Assembly (NCBI GenBank): GCA_018700055.1
Contig: JABISL010000053.1
Span: forward strand, 1 to 62,841
Length of the DNA: 62,841 nt
Direction of reading: 5' to 3'
Source of the DNA: a bacterium
GTDB taxonomy: Bacteria; Margulisbacteria; Marinamargulisbacteria; UBA817; JABISL01
Shown here: positions 1 through 9,226 of the stretch, piece by piece
Layout of the letters: every line of letters begins with the position of its first letter
Numbering within the stretch: position 1 is the first letter of the stretch
The notes under the pieces: generated by a model
Told to the model about the DNA's origin: nothing
The model's input: only the letters and a program-made list of their open reading frames with translations
Databases searched by the model: none
Made by a program: the position numbers and the translations under genes

Positions 1-144
1 CTTGATCCGAACGAAACCATTTTCTTTGATGATTTAGAAGAAAACATTGAAGCCGCAAACGCAGCCGGAATGAATGGAATTGTGTTCCAATCTCCTGAGC
101 AACTCAAAGCTGATTTAGCCGAATACAACATCACCGTATCTTAA
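1..144 (+). CDS. HAD-superfamily hydrolase, C-terminal end (partial)
   Basis: Only the last 47 codons are in the window, in frame from base 1, ending at TAA 142-144. The readable tail contains FFDDLEEN followed by an alanine- and glycine-rich stretch and GIVF. This is the usual motif IV region of haloacid-dehalogenase-type hydrolases, where the acidic pair binds Mg2+ and the following AxxAGM helix and beta strand close the Rossmann-like core. The tail resembles the phosphoglucomutase/phosphatase-like HAD subfamily, but the substrate cannot be told from this fragment. The stop codon lies one base before the prfC start, so the two genes are probably co-transcribed. Confidence 0.7.
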   Translation, partial: LDPNETIFFDDLEENIEAANAAGMNGIVFQSPEQLKADLAEYNITVS

Positions 145-145
145 G

Positions 146-1726
146 ATGACGCTTGAATCCGAGATCAAACGACGACGGACCTTTGGGATCATCTCACATC
201 CCGATGCCGGAAAAACGACCCTAACCGAAAAGCTACTTCTCTTCGGAGGCGCTATCCAAGTTGCTGGTGCGATCAAAGCAAAAAAAGCCGGTCGTCATGC
301 CACGTCTGACTTTATGGAAATCGAAAAACAACGGGGTATTTCCGTAGCCACTTCAGTAATGGGCTTTGATTACAAAGACTGCAAAATTAACATTCTCGAC
401 ACCCCCGGTCACGCTGACTTTTGTGAAGATACTTACCGAACACTAACAGCCGTAGACAGCACCATCATGGTCATCGATTCCACTAAGGGTGTGGAAAAAC
501 AAACCTACAAGCTTCTAGAGGTCTGCCAAATGCGAGCAACCCCTGTCATTACATTCCTAAACAAAATGGACCGGGAAGGAATCGACCCCATTGAGCTCTT
601 AGACAACATCGAGGAAAAACTAAAGATCACTGTCTGTCCCTTAAGTTGGCCAATCGGCCAAGGAAAAGCCTTCAAAGGGGTCTACAATATTTACGAAAAA
701 CACGTTGTTCTATTCAATCCGCATGGCAAACAAGAGGTAAGTAAAGTAGTCAAAATCACTGATATAAGTGACCCCGAACTCGACCAATTAATTGGCGAAG
801 ACTTCGCTCAAAAACTCCGCGATGACCTGGAACTAGTACTCGGTGTCTATCCCGAGTTTTCAATTGACGAGTATCGCGCAGGAATTGTGACTCCTATATT
901 CTTTGGCTCCGCGCTGAACAACTTTGGGGTAAAAGAACTACTCGATTGTTTCGTAGACATCGCCCCACCGCCATTATCTAGAGATACAACCGAAGGAATC
1001 ATCGCGCCTGATGCCAAGACTTTTTCTGGATTCATTTTTAAAATCCATGCCAATATCGACCCCAAGCACCGCGATAGGATTGCCTTCTTGCGAATCTGCT
1101 CCGGAACATTCGAACGCAACAAACGCTACCACCATGTGCGTAGCAACAAGGTCTATAGAAGTAATAACCCCACCGCATTTATGGCCCAATCCAAGGAAGT
1201 GATTGATCAGGCTTATCCAGGAGATATTATCGGGCTTCATGATACCGGCAATCTCAAAATAGGCGATACGTTGACTGAAGGCAAAGACTTTTCATTCAAG
1301 GGCATTCCTAGCTTTTCACCTGAAATATTCCGCTATGTGGTCAATGAAGACCCAATGAAGACCAAGCAGCTCCAAAAAGGACTCAACCAACTCTGTGAAG
1401 AAGGCGTCGCACAACTATTTACCCGACACCAAGACAACCGTTCAATCGTTGGCGTAGTTGGCGCGTTACAGTTCGAGGTCATTCAGTACCGTCTAGACAA
1501 CGAGTACAATGCGCAATGTCGATTCGAACCTCTCAGCTTCGTCAAAGCCTGTTGGCTCACTGCCGATGACCCGGCTCACATCCAAGCCTTTACGGACAGT
1601 AGAAAGATGCAAATCGGCAAAGATGGCGAGGGCAACCCCGTCTACTTCGCTGAAACCCAATGGAGCCTTGATCGAGAAATCAACGAACATCCAGAGATCA
1701 GATTTCAAACTACCTCTGAAGAATAA
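146..1726 (+). CDS. prfC: Peptide chain release factor 3 (RF3)
   Basis: RF3 is the GTPase that removes RF1 or RF2 from the ribosome after peptide release. The 526-residue product has the family's usual length (about 529 in E. coli). It shows a P-loop at residues 18-25 (HPDAGKTT), the switch-I-like EKQRGISV, the G3 motif DTPGHADF and the G4 motif NKMDR. The RF3-typical sequence GGAIQVAGAIKAKK follows the P-loop, which separates it from EF-G. Domains II and III follow, with SGTFERNKRYHHVR and VGVVGALQFEVIQYRL. The start is one base after the stop of the upstream HAD gene and has no clear Shine-Dalgarno sequence, so translational coupling is likely. Confidence 0.97.
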   Translation: MTLESEIKRRRTFGIISHPDAGKTTLTEKLLLFGGAIQVAGAIKAKKAGRHATSDFMEIEKQRGISVATSVMGFDYKDCKINILDTPGHADFCEDTYRTLTAVDSTIMVIDSTKGVEKQTYKLLEVCQMRATPVITFLNKMDREGIDPIELLDNIEEKLKITVCPLSWPIGQGKAFKGVYNIYEKHVVLFNPHGKQEVSKVVKITDISDPELDQLIGEDFAQKLRDDLELVLGVYPEFSIDEYRAGIVTPIFFGSALNNFGVKELLDCFVDIAPPPLSRDTTEGIIAPDAKTFSGFIFKIHANIDPKHRDRIAFLRICSGTFERNKRYHHVRSNKVYRSNNPTAFMAQSKEVIDQAYPGDIIGLHDTGNLKIGDTLTEGKDFSFKGIPSFSPEIFRYVVNEDPMKTKQLQKGLNQLCEEGVAQLFTRHQDNRSIVGVVGALQFEVIQYRLDNEYNAQCRFEPLSFVKACWLTADDPAHIQAFTDSRKMQIGKDGEGNPVYFAETQWSLDREINEHPEIRFQTTSEE

Positions 1727-1744
1727 CAAGGATGGCAAACAAAC

Positions 1745-2812
1745 ATGGCTGTAGGTAATATCCCACCCCCTCTACCCAATCTTCATAACGCCAACGTACA
1801 TGGCAAACATCATCACCATGATGCCAAGGCCAAGCCACCGCCGCCACCTACCGTTACACCCGTTTCAGAACATATTGGCGCCGTTCACAACGTCATAATC
1901 GACCATATTGATGTGGATGATCACATCCCTCAATCCCCAAAAAACGCCGGCAAAAAAGCACCGGTCCGTCACCAAACAACTCAAAAGGCTACGCCCACAG
2001 AAAAGCCAGAATCCGGACATGCCGAATCTATCGCAACACAACAAGATGATGCCCAACAACAAATCACTAAACAACAAAAACAACAGACCCAAAAAGCGCA
2101 TCAAAAACCAAAAGACCCCATCACTAGAAAATCAAAACAAACGCACGACCATGCCCCTGACACTTCCGATGTAGAACATCACGTCGCCCAATCCAACGAT
2201 TACATCAAAGAAGCTCAGAGCAAAAACAAAAAAGCTCGGGTCAACGCGAACACACAACATACCCAAGAAATAGAAAACGGAGACATCTCAAGCTCTGACT
2301 CATCCATGAATTCAGCCCCCTCTCACAAAGAAAGCCAAACCCACAAGTTAGCAAAAGAAATGTTCAACCGCGCCAAAACCGTCGCCAGTGGGGCTAGCAC
2401 AGGTGCTGGAATAGGTAGCTTCTTCGGGTCAGTAGTCCCAGGACTCGGAACTATTATCGGTGCCATCATTGGCGGATCTATAGGCGCCGCTGGCTCAGCT
2501 ACTTACCTCGGTCTTCATGAAGAATCCAATCGACTAGAAGAACTAGAGGTAACAGACTCTCAAGAAAAGCACATCGAAGACCTTAAGCTAGCCGAAAAAA
2601 TTATTGGCCACGCAGGGACTTTTACAGACGGCGTTGAATCAGGTATTCAAGTGGGTGGTATTTTTGGATCGGTCGTCCCTGGTCTAGGAACATTTCTTGG
2701 CGCAGTCGCCGGCGGCGCTCTAGGGGGAACTGGGGCCATCACTTATATTATTGCAAAAGAAGCGTCTTCTTCTGATTTATTTTCTGATTTATCCAATGAG
2801 GGCCTATTATGA
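1745..2812 (+). CDS. His/Gln/Lys-rich protein with duplicated glycine-zipper membrane segments
   Basis: I do not recognise this 355-residue protein as a named family. Residues 1-210 are low complexity and probably disordered, with a HGKHHHHD cluster, a run of five prolines, and Gln/Lys/His-rich sequence. The C-terminal part contains two copies of a glycine-rich hydrophobic module of about 40 residues, each carrying FGSVVPGLGT followed by a GAxxGG pattern (around residues 217-255 and 300-340). They are separated by a charged helical linker. Such glycine zippers pack membrane helices together, so a membrane-inserting or pore-like role is possible but not shown. No cleavable signal peptide is visible. 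Its stop overlaps the rfbC start (ATGA). Confidence 0.75.
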   Translation: MAVGNIPPPLPNLHNANVHGKHHHHDAKAKPPPPPTVTPVSEHIGAVHNVIIDHIDVDDHIPQSPKNAGKKAPVRHQTTQKATPTEKPESGHAESIATQQDDAQQQITKQQKQQTQKAHQKPKDPITRKSKQTHDHAPDTSDVEHHVAQSNDYIKEAQSKNKKARVNANTQHTQEIENGDISSSDSSMNSAPSHKESQTHKLAKEMFNRAKTVASGASTGAGIGSFFGSVVPGLGTIIGAIIGGSIGAAGSATYLGLHEESNRLEELEVTDSQEKHIEDLKLAEKIIGHAGTFTDGVESGIQVGGIFGSVVPGLGTFLGAVAGGALGGTGAITYIIAKEASSSDLFSDLSNEGLL

Positions 2813-3369
2813 AATTCACACCATTATCCATCCCCGATGTAATCCATATCGAGCCAAAGATATTCGAAGACAATCGTGGCTTTTTTATGGAAGTCTATCA
2901 CCAAGAGAAATATGCTGAAGCCGGAATTTCCGACGCTTTTGTTCAAGACAACTATAGTAGGTCTAGCAAAGGAACTCTACGAGGGCTCCATTATCAACTT
3001 CATCCCAAAGCACAAGGAAAGCTTGTTCGCGCAGTCAAAGGCGAAATCCTCGATGTGGCTGTCGACATCCGAAAAGGGTCGTCTACATTTGGTCAGTGGG
3101 TCTCTGCTATATTAAGCGAAGACAAAAAAAACCTTCTTTATGTCCCCCCTGGATTTGCACACGGATTCTACGTAATCTCAGACACAGCCGACATTGAATA
3201 CAAATGTACAAGTACCTATTCAGCCGATCATGAAAGAAGCATCCGTTGGGATGATCCTGATATTAATATTTCCTGGCCCATTTCGCCTGATCAAACCGTA
3301 TTGCTATCCGAAAAAGATAAGATCGCCCCACTTCTAACCAATGCGGACACTTTTGGTATCACTCACTAG
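2809..3369 (+). CDS. rfbC: dTDP-4-dehydrorhamnose 3,5-epimerase
   Basis: RmlC/RfbC epimerises C3 and C5 of dTDP-4-keto-6-deoxyglucose on the way to dTDP-L-rhamnose. The 186-residue product is full length for the family. It has the N-terminal FEDNRGFFMEVY, the catalytic-histidine segment GTLRGLHYQ (His61), the DVAVDIRKGSSTFGQW strand and the PPGFAHGF loop, with IRWDDPDINISWP near the end. The gene overlaps the glycine-zipper gene by four bases, and its 3' end overlaps the next hydrolase by 29 bases. No rmlA, rmlB or rmlD lies nearby, so the other rhamnose genes must be elsewhere if the pathway is complete. Confidence 0.95.
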   Translation: MKFTPLSIPDVIHIEPKIFEDNRGFFMEVYHQEKYAEAGISDAFVQDNYSRSSKGTLRGLHYQLHPKAQGKLVRAVKGEILDVAVDIRKGSSTFGQWVSAILSEDKKNLLYVPPGFAHGFYVISDTADIEYKCTSTYSADHERSIRWDDPDINISWPISPDQTVLLSEKDKIAPLLTNADTFGITH

Positions 3370-4234
3370 TTACGAACCCGCCTCGCCACCGCGAGCGATA
3401 GTCGTTATCCTCCACGGAATGATGGAGCACAATCAGCCCTATCGATCCTTTGCATCCTTCCTCAAAAGCCAAGGGCTATTAGTCCTCACTTATGACCAAC
3501 TTGGCCACGGCAAACGACCCGATACCATTCAAGACTTGGGAAAAGTACCACCAGATAGCTGGTCCAAGTTCGTTTCTGAAGCCTGCACCATAGTGAAGTC
3601 CGTTCATGACACGCATCCCAATATCCCAATCTTCTTAATAGGTCACAGTTTTGGATCCTTTGTAGCTCAGGCGGCCGCTGCACAACTGGGGGATATCGTT
3701 TCCGGACTCATCCTACTAGGATCGGCCTATCAGCCTCGCATACTAAGCCAAATCGGACTTCAACTAAGCCAAATAATGGGCTGGAACTGGGGATGGAAAA
3801 GTCCCGCTGACCTCATTCACTTCTGTACATTCGCCCCGTTCCGATGGCAAGTTAACGGACCGTCAGAGTTTAGTTGGCTCTCTCGAAACGCCGAGTTTGT
3901 TACGCACTACGAAGAAGGACCTCTCTTCGGATTTACACCTAGCTTTGGGTTCTATTCCACCCTATTTACCGGCCTTCTCGACATTACGCGTACTGGATTC
4001 TTCAAAACCTTCCCCAAGCACCTACGAATCTTAATCTTATCCGGAACCAACGACCCCCTTAGCAAAGGCGGAAAAACCGTTCAAACACTCGCCAACAAAT
4101 ACCGCTCCGCCGGCGCAACCAGCACCTCCGTCAAACTCTACCCCGACGCCCGCCATGTACTCCTCCACGAACTCAACAAAGACGAAGTCATGAATGACAT
4201 CTTAGGGTTTATAAATAAAGAGAGTAATTCTTAA
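3341..4234 (+). CDS. Alpha/beta hydrolase, monoacylglycerol-lipase-like (serine aminopeptidase S33 fold)
   Basis: The 297-residue product has an oxyanion-hole motif HGMMEH near residue 25, the nucleophile elbow GHSFGS (Ser103), a late acid in SGTNDPLS and a catalytic histidine in DARHVLLHE. This is the layout of the lysophospholipase/monoglyceride lipase group, which hydrolyses acylglycerol esters in the cytoplasm. No signal peptide is seen. The start given overlaps the end of rfbC by 29 bases. The homologous region begins near YEPASPPRAIVVILHG, so a TTG a few codons downstream is an alternative start. The gene ends just before a structured intergenic repeat shared with the convergent mutS. 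Confidence 0.85.
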   Translation: MRTLLVSLTSYEPASPPRAIVVILHGMMEHNQPYRSFASFLKSQGLLVLTYDQLGHGKRPDTIQDLGKVPPDSWSKFVSEACTIVKSVHDTHPNIPIFLIGHSFGSFVAQAAAAQLGDIVSGLILLGSAYQPRILSQIGLQLSQIMGWNWGWKSPADLIHFCTFAPFRWQVNGPSEFSWLSRNAEFVTHYEEGPLFGFTPSFGFYSTLFTGLLDITRTGFFKTFPKHLRILILSGTNDPLSKGGKTVQTLANKYRSAGATSTSVKLYPDARHVLLHELNKDEVMNDILGFINKESNS

Positions 4235-4286
4235 ATTTTCCCTCTTCTTTCTTTTTCCCATGTTATTTATTCTTTTTCTTAACCTG

Positions 4287-4405
4287 CCTTCTAATTTTGA
4301 TGAAGTGGGCAATTTTTAGATTTGGTTTTTCCGCAGGGCTATTTCAGATAGCTCGAGGACAAAAATCAGAGCTAAAATTGTTCAATTCGCAAAATTAGAA
4401 GGTAG
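4287..4405. repeat. Intergenic hairpin repeat, family A, copy 1
   Basis: The gap between two convergent genes is almost entirely a nested imperfect palindrome. The outer arms are a perfect 13-base inverted repeat (4287-4299 with 4390-4402). A middle pair is at 4310-4316 with 4374-4380. The core stem is GGGCTAT (4336-4342) with ATAGCTC (4348-4354) around the loop TTCAG. The 30 bases 4331-4360 are identical to 44477-44506, and nearly so to 60455-60483. The right outer arm lies six bases from the mutS stop codon. It could act as a terminator or 3'-end stabiliser, or be a non-autonomous mobile repeat; no transposase is nearby. Confidence 0.85.
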
Positions 4406-4407
4406 AA

Positions 4408-6876
4408 CTAAAAAAGAGTTAGTTGATTAACCTTTTCGCCACTGATCCCTGTATTCTCAGCTTCAAATCCTTCTAGTATCTCGTTTGCTCTCGCGACTAC
4501 TTGCGGCGGCAACCCTGCCATGTCTGCTACATGGACACCGTAACTACGATTGGCAGACCCTTCCACCAAACGATACTGAAATACAATAGCATCATCTGTC
4601 TCCGAAATATCCATTGTAAACAGCCCCAATGCCGTCGATTTTTTCGCCAAGGCCGCCAGTTCATGATAGTGAGTCGCAAACAAGGTTCTCGCACCAATCG
4701 TATTGATCAGATACTCGGAGACTGACGCCGCGATACTAATACCATCAAATGTGGATGTCCCCCGCCCAATCTCATCCAAGATCACCAAACTGGCATCTGT
4801 TGCATTATGAAGAATCGCAGCCGTTTCGGTCATCTCAACCATAAAGGTACTCTGACCTGCGTAGAGATTATCCAATGCCCCAATACGAGTAAATAGTTGA
4901 TCAACAACACTCATTCGTGCTGAAGTGGCAGCAACAAAACACCCCATTTGAGCCAAGACCACGTTCAGAGCGACCAATCGCATCATCGTCGACTTACCTG
5001 CCATATTAGGCCCTGTAATCAACATAAATCGGTTCTCATCTTTTGTCAACGAAACATCATTGGAAATAAAAGGAATCGGCTGGCGTTCCAATACAGGGTG
5101 ACGCGCTTCTGAGAGAACTAACTCCCTAAGATCTTCCGCGACGAATTCTGGACGAACATACCCATATTTATGAGAGGCTGTAGCCAACGACTGCAAACAA
5201 TCCAAATCAGCTATTCGTTCCGCCAAGTCTTGCAACACTGAGACATGTTCATTCAGACTATCCACAACCTCATCAAACAGATGTGATTCCAGAGCTTTTT
5301 GCTTATCTTCCCCCTGAAACAGAATTGCTTCTTTATCCTTAAGCTCCGGAGTTATATACCGCTCGGCGTTCGTTAAGGTTTGTTTTCGAATATAGTTAGA
5401 AGGAATTTTGGCCGTGTTCGAATGAGTCACCTCAAAGTAGTATCCAAACACCTTGTTGTAGCCAACACGAAGTGTCTTAATCCCGGTTCGGTCTCTTTCT
5501 TTTTGTTCCAAGCCACCAATCCAGTCTTTAATCGACTTAAACGATTCCGTTAACTCATCCAAATCCACACTATACCCAGCTCGAATCACCCCACCAGTCC
5601 TTAAGGAAATAGGCGGATCATCAACCAACGCACGTTCTAGTAATTGAATCACTTGCTGATACGGACTCTCTGACTTAGCCGCATCCAAGAAAAACTGGGC
5701 TTGGGATTTAAGTAAGTCACTCGGTAACTGGTCCAGCACGCTACCCACTTCAACCAACGCCTTTAATGACCCCATCAACGCGATACAATCACGGGGATTA
5801 TTATGCCTGGAGACAATCCGTGATACTAAGCGCTCCAAATCATACACCGGCGCCAACAATTCTCGTATCTCTTCCCGACTCAGTACATCCGTCACTAAGT
5901 CTTCAACCGCATCCAATCGACGATTAATCACAGAAACCTCACAATACGGCGCACGTAATAACTGTTTCATACGGCGCGCACCCATAGAGGTTTTTGTATG
6001 GTCTAGTACCGCAAACACTGTCGATTTTTTCTGACTTTGTCGCAGCCCTTCTACCAATTCCAAATTAGACACCGTCACCGCATCCATTCTTAAAAAACCT
6101 TCTTGAACAACGGGGCGAATCCGAGTCATCTGAGACAATTCTGTTTTATGAGTGCATTGCAGATAATCTAAGATAGCCCAAGCCGCGGGTAAAGCGGCTT
6201 CAAACCCGTCTAACCCGAATACCGAAATAGATCCCACCTGGAAATGTTCAAGCAATTGATCTCGAGCCTGATCCTTGTCCTTAGGAAAATACCGATTAAT
6301 CAAAATCGGATCTACGAACTCTAGGTCCATCGATTCCGGAATCAATATTTCCTTAGGGGATAATCGTTGTATTTCTAACATCAATTCTTTTTTGGAAGCG
6401 GTAGTCCATACGTTAAAGGCGCCCGTAGTGACATCAGCATAAGCCAATCCAAACTCTATGCGAGGCCGTGTCGATTCAACCACTGCCACCAAATAATTAT
6501 TTTCAGTATCATCCAATACCCCGGCTTCCAAAACAGTTCCCGGCGTCACAACCTTGGTCACTTCTCTTTTGGTAATTCCTTTGGAAACCGTAGGATCTTC
6601 AACCTGCTCACATATCGCAACCTTATGCCCGCTCTGAACAAGTCGTGTTATATAGGAATCTGCCGCATGATAAGGAATCCCACACATCGGAATTCGCGTT
6701 TCATCTTTGCCTCGCCCCGTTAACGTAAGGTCTAAAATCTTCGAGGCGACTTGCGCATCATCCAAGAACATTTCATAAAAATCTCCCAATCGAAAAAACA
6801 AAATGGCATCCTGATGATCCACTTTGATGGCCTTATACTGCCTCATCATCGGTGTATCAGTTACTTGAGTCGTCAC
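4408..6876 (-). CDS. mutS: DNA mismatch repair protein MutS
   Basis: MutS recognises mispaired bases and starts mismatch repair. The 822-residue protein has the N-terminal mismatch-reading motif FYEMF, the connector and lever domains, and an ABC-type ATPase with Walker A GPNMAGKST (from residue 622) and Walker B/signature DEIGRGTSTFDG. The helix-turn-helix dimerisation region follows. The extreme C-terminus is QLTLF, a good match to the bacterial beta-clamp-binding pentapeptide. It lies ten bases downstream of pheT on the same strand, so it is likely the last gene of a pheS-pheT-mutS transcript. An intergenic hairpin repeat follows its stop. Confidence 0.98.
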   Translation of the reverse strand: MTTQVTDTPMMRQYKAIKVDHQDAILFFRLGDFYEMFLDDAQVASKILDLTLTGRGKDETRIPMCGIPYHAADSYITRLVQSGHKVAICEQVEDPTVSKGITKREVTKVVTPGTVLEAGVLDDTENNYLVAVVESTRPRIEFGLAYADVTTGAFNVWTTASKKELMLEIQRLSPKEILIPESMDLEFVDPILINRYFPKDKDQARDQLLEHFQVGSISVFGLDGFEAALPAAWAILDYLQCTHKTELSQMTRIRPVVQEGFLRMDAVTVSNLELVEGLRQSQKKSTVFAVLDHTKTSMGARRMKQLLRAPYCEVSVINRRLDAVEDLVTDVLSREEIRELLAPVYDLERLVSRIVSRHNNPRDCIALMGSLKALVEVGSVLDQLPSDLLKSQAQFFLDAAKSESPYQQVIQLLERALVDDPPISLRTGGVIRAGYSVDLDELTESFKSIKDWIGGLEQKERDRTGIKTLRVGYNKVFGYYFEVTHSNTAKIPSNYIRKQTLTNAERYITPELKDKEAILFQGEDKQKALESHLFDEVVDSLNEHVSVLQDLAERIADLDCLQSLATASHKYGYVRPEFVAEDLRELVLSEARHPVLERQPIPFISNDVSLTKDENRFMLITGPNMAGKSTMMRLVALNVVLAQMGCFVAATSARMSVVDQLFTRIGALDNLYAGQSTFMVEMTETAAILHNATDASLVILDEIGRGTSTFDGISIAASVSEYLINTIGARTLFATHYHELAALAKKSTALGLFTMDISETDDAIVFQYRLVEGSANRSYGVHVADMAGLPPQVVARANEILEGFEAENTGISGEKVNQLTLF

Positions 6877-6886
6877 GATATTGAGG

Positions 6887-9226
6887 TTATACGGTAACCG
6901 GCAACTTTTGCTGGATGAACGCCGTAAACTTGGCCTGTATTTTATTTACTTCTTCAACTTCTAGGGTGCGATCTTGATGCTGGTAAGTCATCGCTAGGGT
7001 TAGGCTCCGCTTATCGGCCCCCAATGACTCGGATTCATAATGATCCAACAAGGAATGGCCTACACAATATTTGGGACGATACTGCTTTAAAAAAGCGTCC
7101 ACCTCACCATATTCAATCGACTTTGGCGCCAATATCGTGATATCCCGTCTAGTTGAAGGAAACTTAGAAATCAGTTTAAAAGAAGCCACACCAATACTCA
7201 TTGCAGCAATCGTTTTTAGATTCAGTTCAAACACCTTTGTTTCCAAAGGAAGGTCATAGGCCTTAGCCACTAATGGATGCAATGTTCCAATAACACCTAT
7301 TTCTTGCCCACCAACTTGAACAACACCAGATTGTTTAGGGTGAAGATAAGGAAGCTCACGACTAACGACAGTCATTTCTCCCAATTTAAAGCCAGACACC
7401 AATCGCTCAACCGTTCCTTTGAATGACGAAAACGATACAGCTGAATGTAATCCAAATACAGAGCGTCCCTCAGAGGAACCCGCAGGAAACACACTTCCCA
7501 ATTCTATCAAAGCAACAGAAGGTAATTGTCGTTTCAAGTTATAATCCGCAACCTTAAGTAAGGAAATCACTCCCGAAGGACGCATAACAGACTCTTCCTG
7601 ACTCAAAGGGTTACTCAACCGAAGCAGTCCATCAGCAGATACCTGACACTTCTCTAAGTCTGTCGGCGAAATCATCGGAAATGTAACTACTTGTGATAAT
7701 CCATTGGCTACCGCAGCATCTAAAAGACCACGCTCCAACGCATCCCCTCGAGACTCAGGCTTTTGAGTGATCTGAATCTCCGGCATTGTTGAGGGTATGT
7801 CTGACAAATCCGTTAAACGCATGACCTCTTCAGCCAAATCCGGACACTCATGAACATCCGCACGTCGCCATGAAGGCACATCAACTTCAGTCATTGAGTC
7901 ATTTAAGGTGAACCCCAATAACGCCAATGGCTTGCGAACTTGATCGTCACTCAAAGTCATTCCCAATATGCCCTCTAGTTCAGCAATTGAAAATGACACT
8001 TTTTTAGAATCGGCTACATTGGGGAGTTCCCCTTCAACATCAACGCGGTCACCACATTTCCCACCACACAACTCTATAATCAATGCAGCGGCACGATCAG
8101 AGGCCTTTTTTACACCCTCCCAATCCACACCTTTTTCAAATCGAATAGCACTTTCACTACGCAGCCCAACTACACGCTGGCCACGACGAACCGTTATCGG
8201 ATCAAAAAAAGCAGCTTCCAGAACAACACATGTCGTTTCAGAATCCACTGCGGTTCGTTCTCCGCCCATGATTCCTGCTACCGCAACAGGTCCAGACTCA
8301 TCTGTGATCACCAAGGTCTCTGTATTAAGGACTCGCTCTTCACCGTCTAAAGTAACAATCGGCTCTGACTCTTTAGCCAAACGAGCCTCCAAACCACCGT
8401 CTAACTTAGACGCATCAAACACATGTAACGGCTGCCCCGTTTCTAACAATACATAATTGGTTATATCAACTAACCGATCAATCGGTCGAATTCCCATTGC
8501 TTGAAGCTTACGTTGTAACCACAAAGGCGACGGCCCATTTGTGACACCATCAATCACTCGCGCTGTATACATCGAACAAGCTTGCTTAGCCGCGATTGAC
8601 ACAGAAACAGTTCCAACAGACTTTTCACTACTTATATCTTGGGACTCATTTGAGTCTGACACAGACTCTGTATGACCCAATATCACACCAAGTTCTCTAG
8701 TAAGTCCTTGAATACTTAAGCAATCACCACGATTAGGCAATACAGATATATCCAACACCGTATCCTTTAGACCAGCATATTGAATAAAGTCTTCCCCAAT
8801 AGGTGTGTCAGGTTCCAATATCCATATCCCTTGCGATTCTTCAGAAACCCCTAGCTCTTTCTCAGAACAAAGCATTCCACTCGACTCTACATCTCGAAGC
8901 TTACTTACCTTAATCTTCATCCCACCCTTAAGAACCGCCCCAGGCAAACTCACAGGAACAATATCACCCACAGAGATATTATTGGCTCCTGTCACAATTT
9001 GGTGAGTAGTCTCGCCACCTGTATCTATTTTGGTAATCACCAAGCGGTCTGCGTTAGGATGCGGATCAATACTTACTATCTTACCCGTCACGACCCCTTG
9101 CAACTCGTCACCAATAGTCTCGATCCCTTCGCCTTCAAACCCAGCCATCGTCAATCGGTCCATCAAAACCTGAGGAGAGCAATCAATAGACACTTTTTCT
9201 TTTAACCAATTTAGTGAAAACTTCAT
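6887..9226 (-). CDS. pheT: Phenylalanine--tRNA ligase beta subunit
   Basis: PheT forms the alpha2-beta2 phenylalanyl-tRNA synthetase with PheS. The 779-residue protein has the expected long form. After MKFSLNWLKEKV comes an EMAP-type tRNA-binding domain with PHPNADRLVITKID and SGMLCSEKELG. The B3/B4 editing domain contains DITNYVLLETGQPLHVFD, and the B5 domain follows. The C-terminal ferredoxin-like anticodon-binding domain includes KFPSTRRDITI. The start codon overlaps the pheS stop in an ATGA arrangement, which argues for translational coupling and 1:1 output. Confidence 0.98.
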   Translation of the reverse strand: MKFSLNWLKEKVSIDCSPQVLMDRLTMAGFEGEGIETIGDELQGVVTGKIVSIDPHPNADRLVITKIDTGGETTHQIVTGANNISVGDIVPVSLPGAVLKGGMKIKVSKLRDVESSGMLCSEKELGVSEESQGIWILEPDTPIGEDFIQYAGLKDTVLDISVLPNRGDCLSIQGLTRELGVILGHTESVSDSNESQDISSEKSVGTVSVSIAAKQACSMYTARVIDGVTNGPSPLWLQRKLQAMGIRPIDRLVDITNYVLLETGQPLHVFDASKLDGGLEARLAKESEPIVTLDGEERVLNTETLVITDESGPVAVAGIMGGERTAVDSETTCVVLEAAFFDPITVRRGQRVVGLRSESAIRFEKGVDWEGVKKASDRAAALIIELCGGKCGDRVDVEGELPNVADSKKVSFSIAELEGILGMTLSDDQVRKPLALLGFTLNDSMTEVDVPSWRRADVHECPDLAEEVMRLTDLSDIPSTMPEIQITQKPESRGDALERGLLDAAVANGLSQVVTFPMISPTDLEKCQVSADGLLRLSNPLSQEESVMRPSGVISLLKVADYNLKRQLPSVALIELGSVFPAGSSEGRSVFGLHSAVSFSSFKGTVERLVSGFKLGEMTVVSRELPYLHPKQSGVVQVGGQEIGVIGTLHPLVAKAYDLPLETKVFELNLKTIAAMSIGVASFKLISKFPSTRRDITILAPKSIEYGEVDAFLKQYRPKYCVGHSLLDHYESESLGADKRSLTLAMTYQHQDRTLEVEEVNKIQAKFTAFIQQKLPVTV

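Noticed and set aside
7968-8456. 162-codon open frame antisense to pheT
   Set aside because: pheT is unmistakable on the opposite strand, and the antisense translation is Ser/Thr/Pro-rich with no domain.
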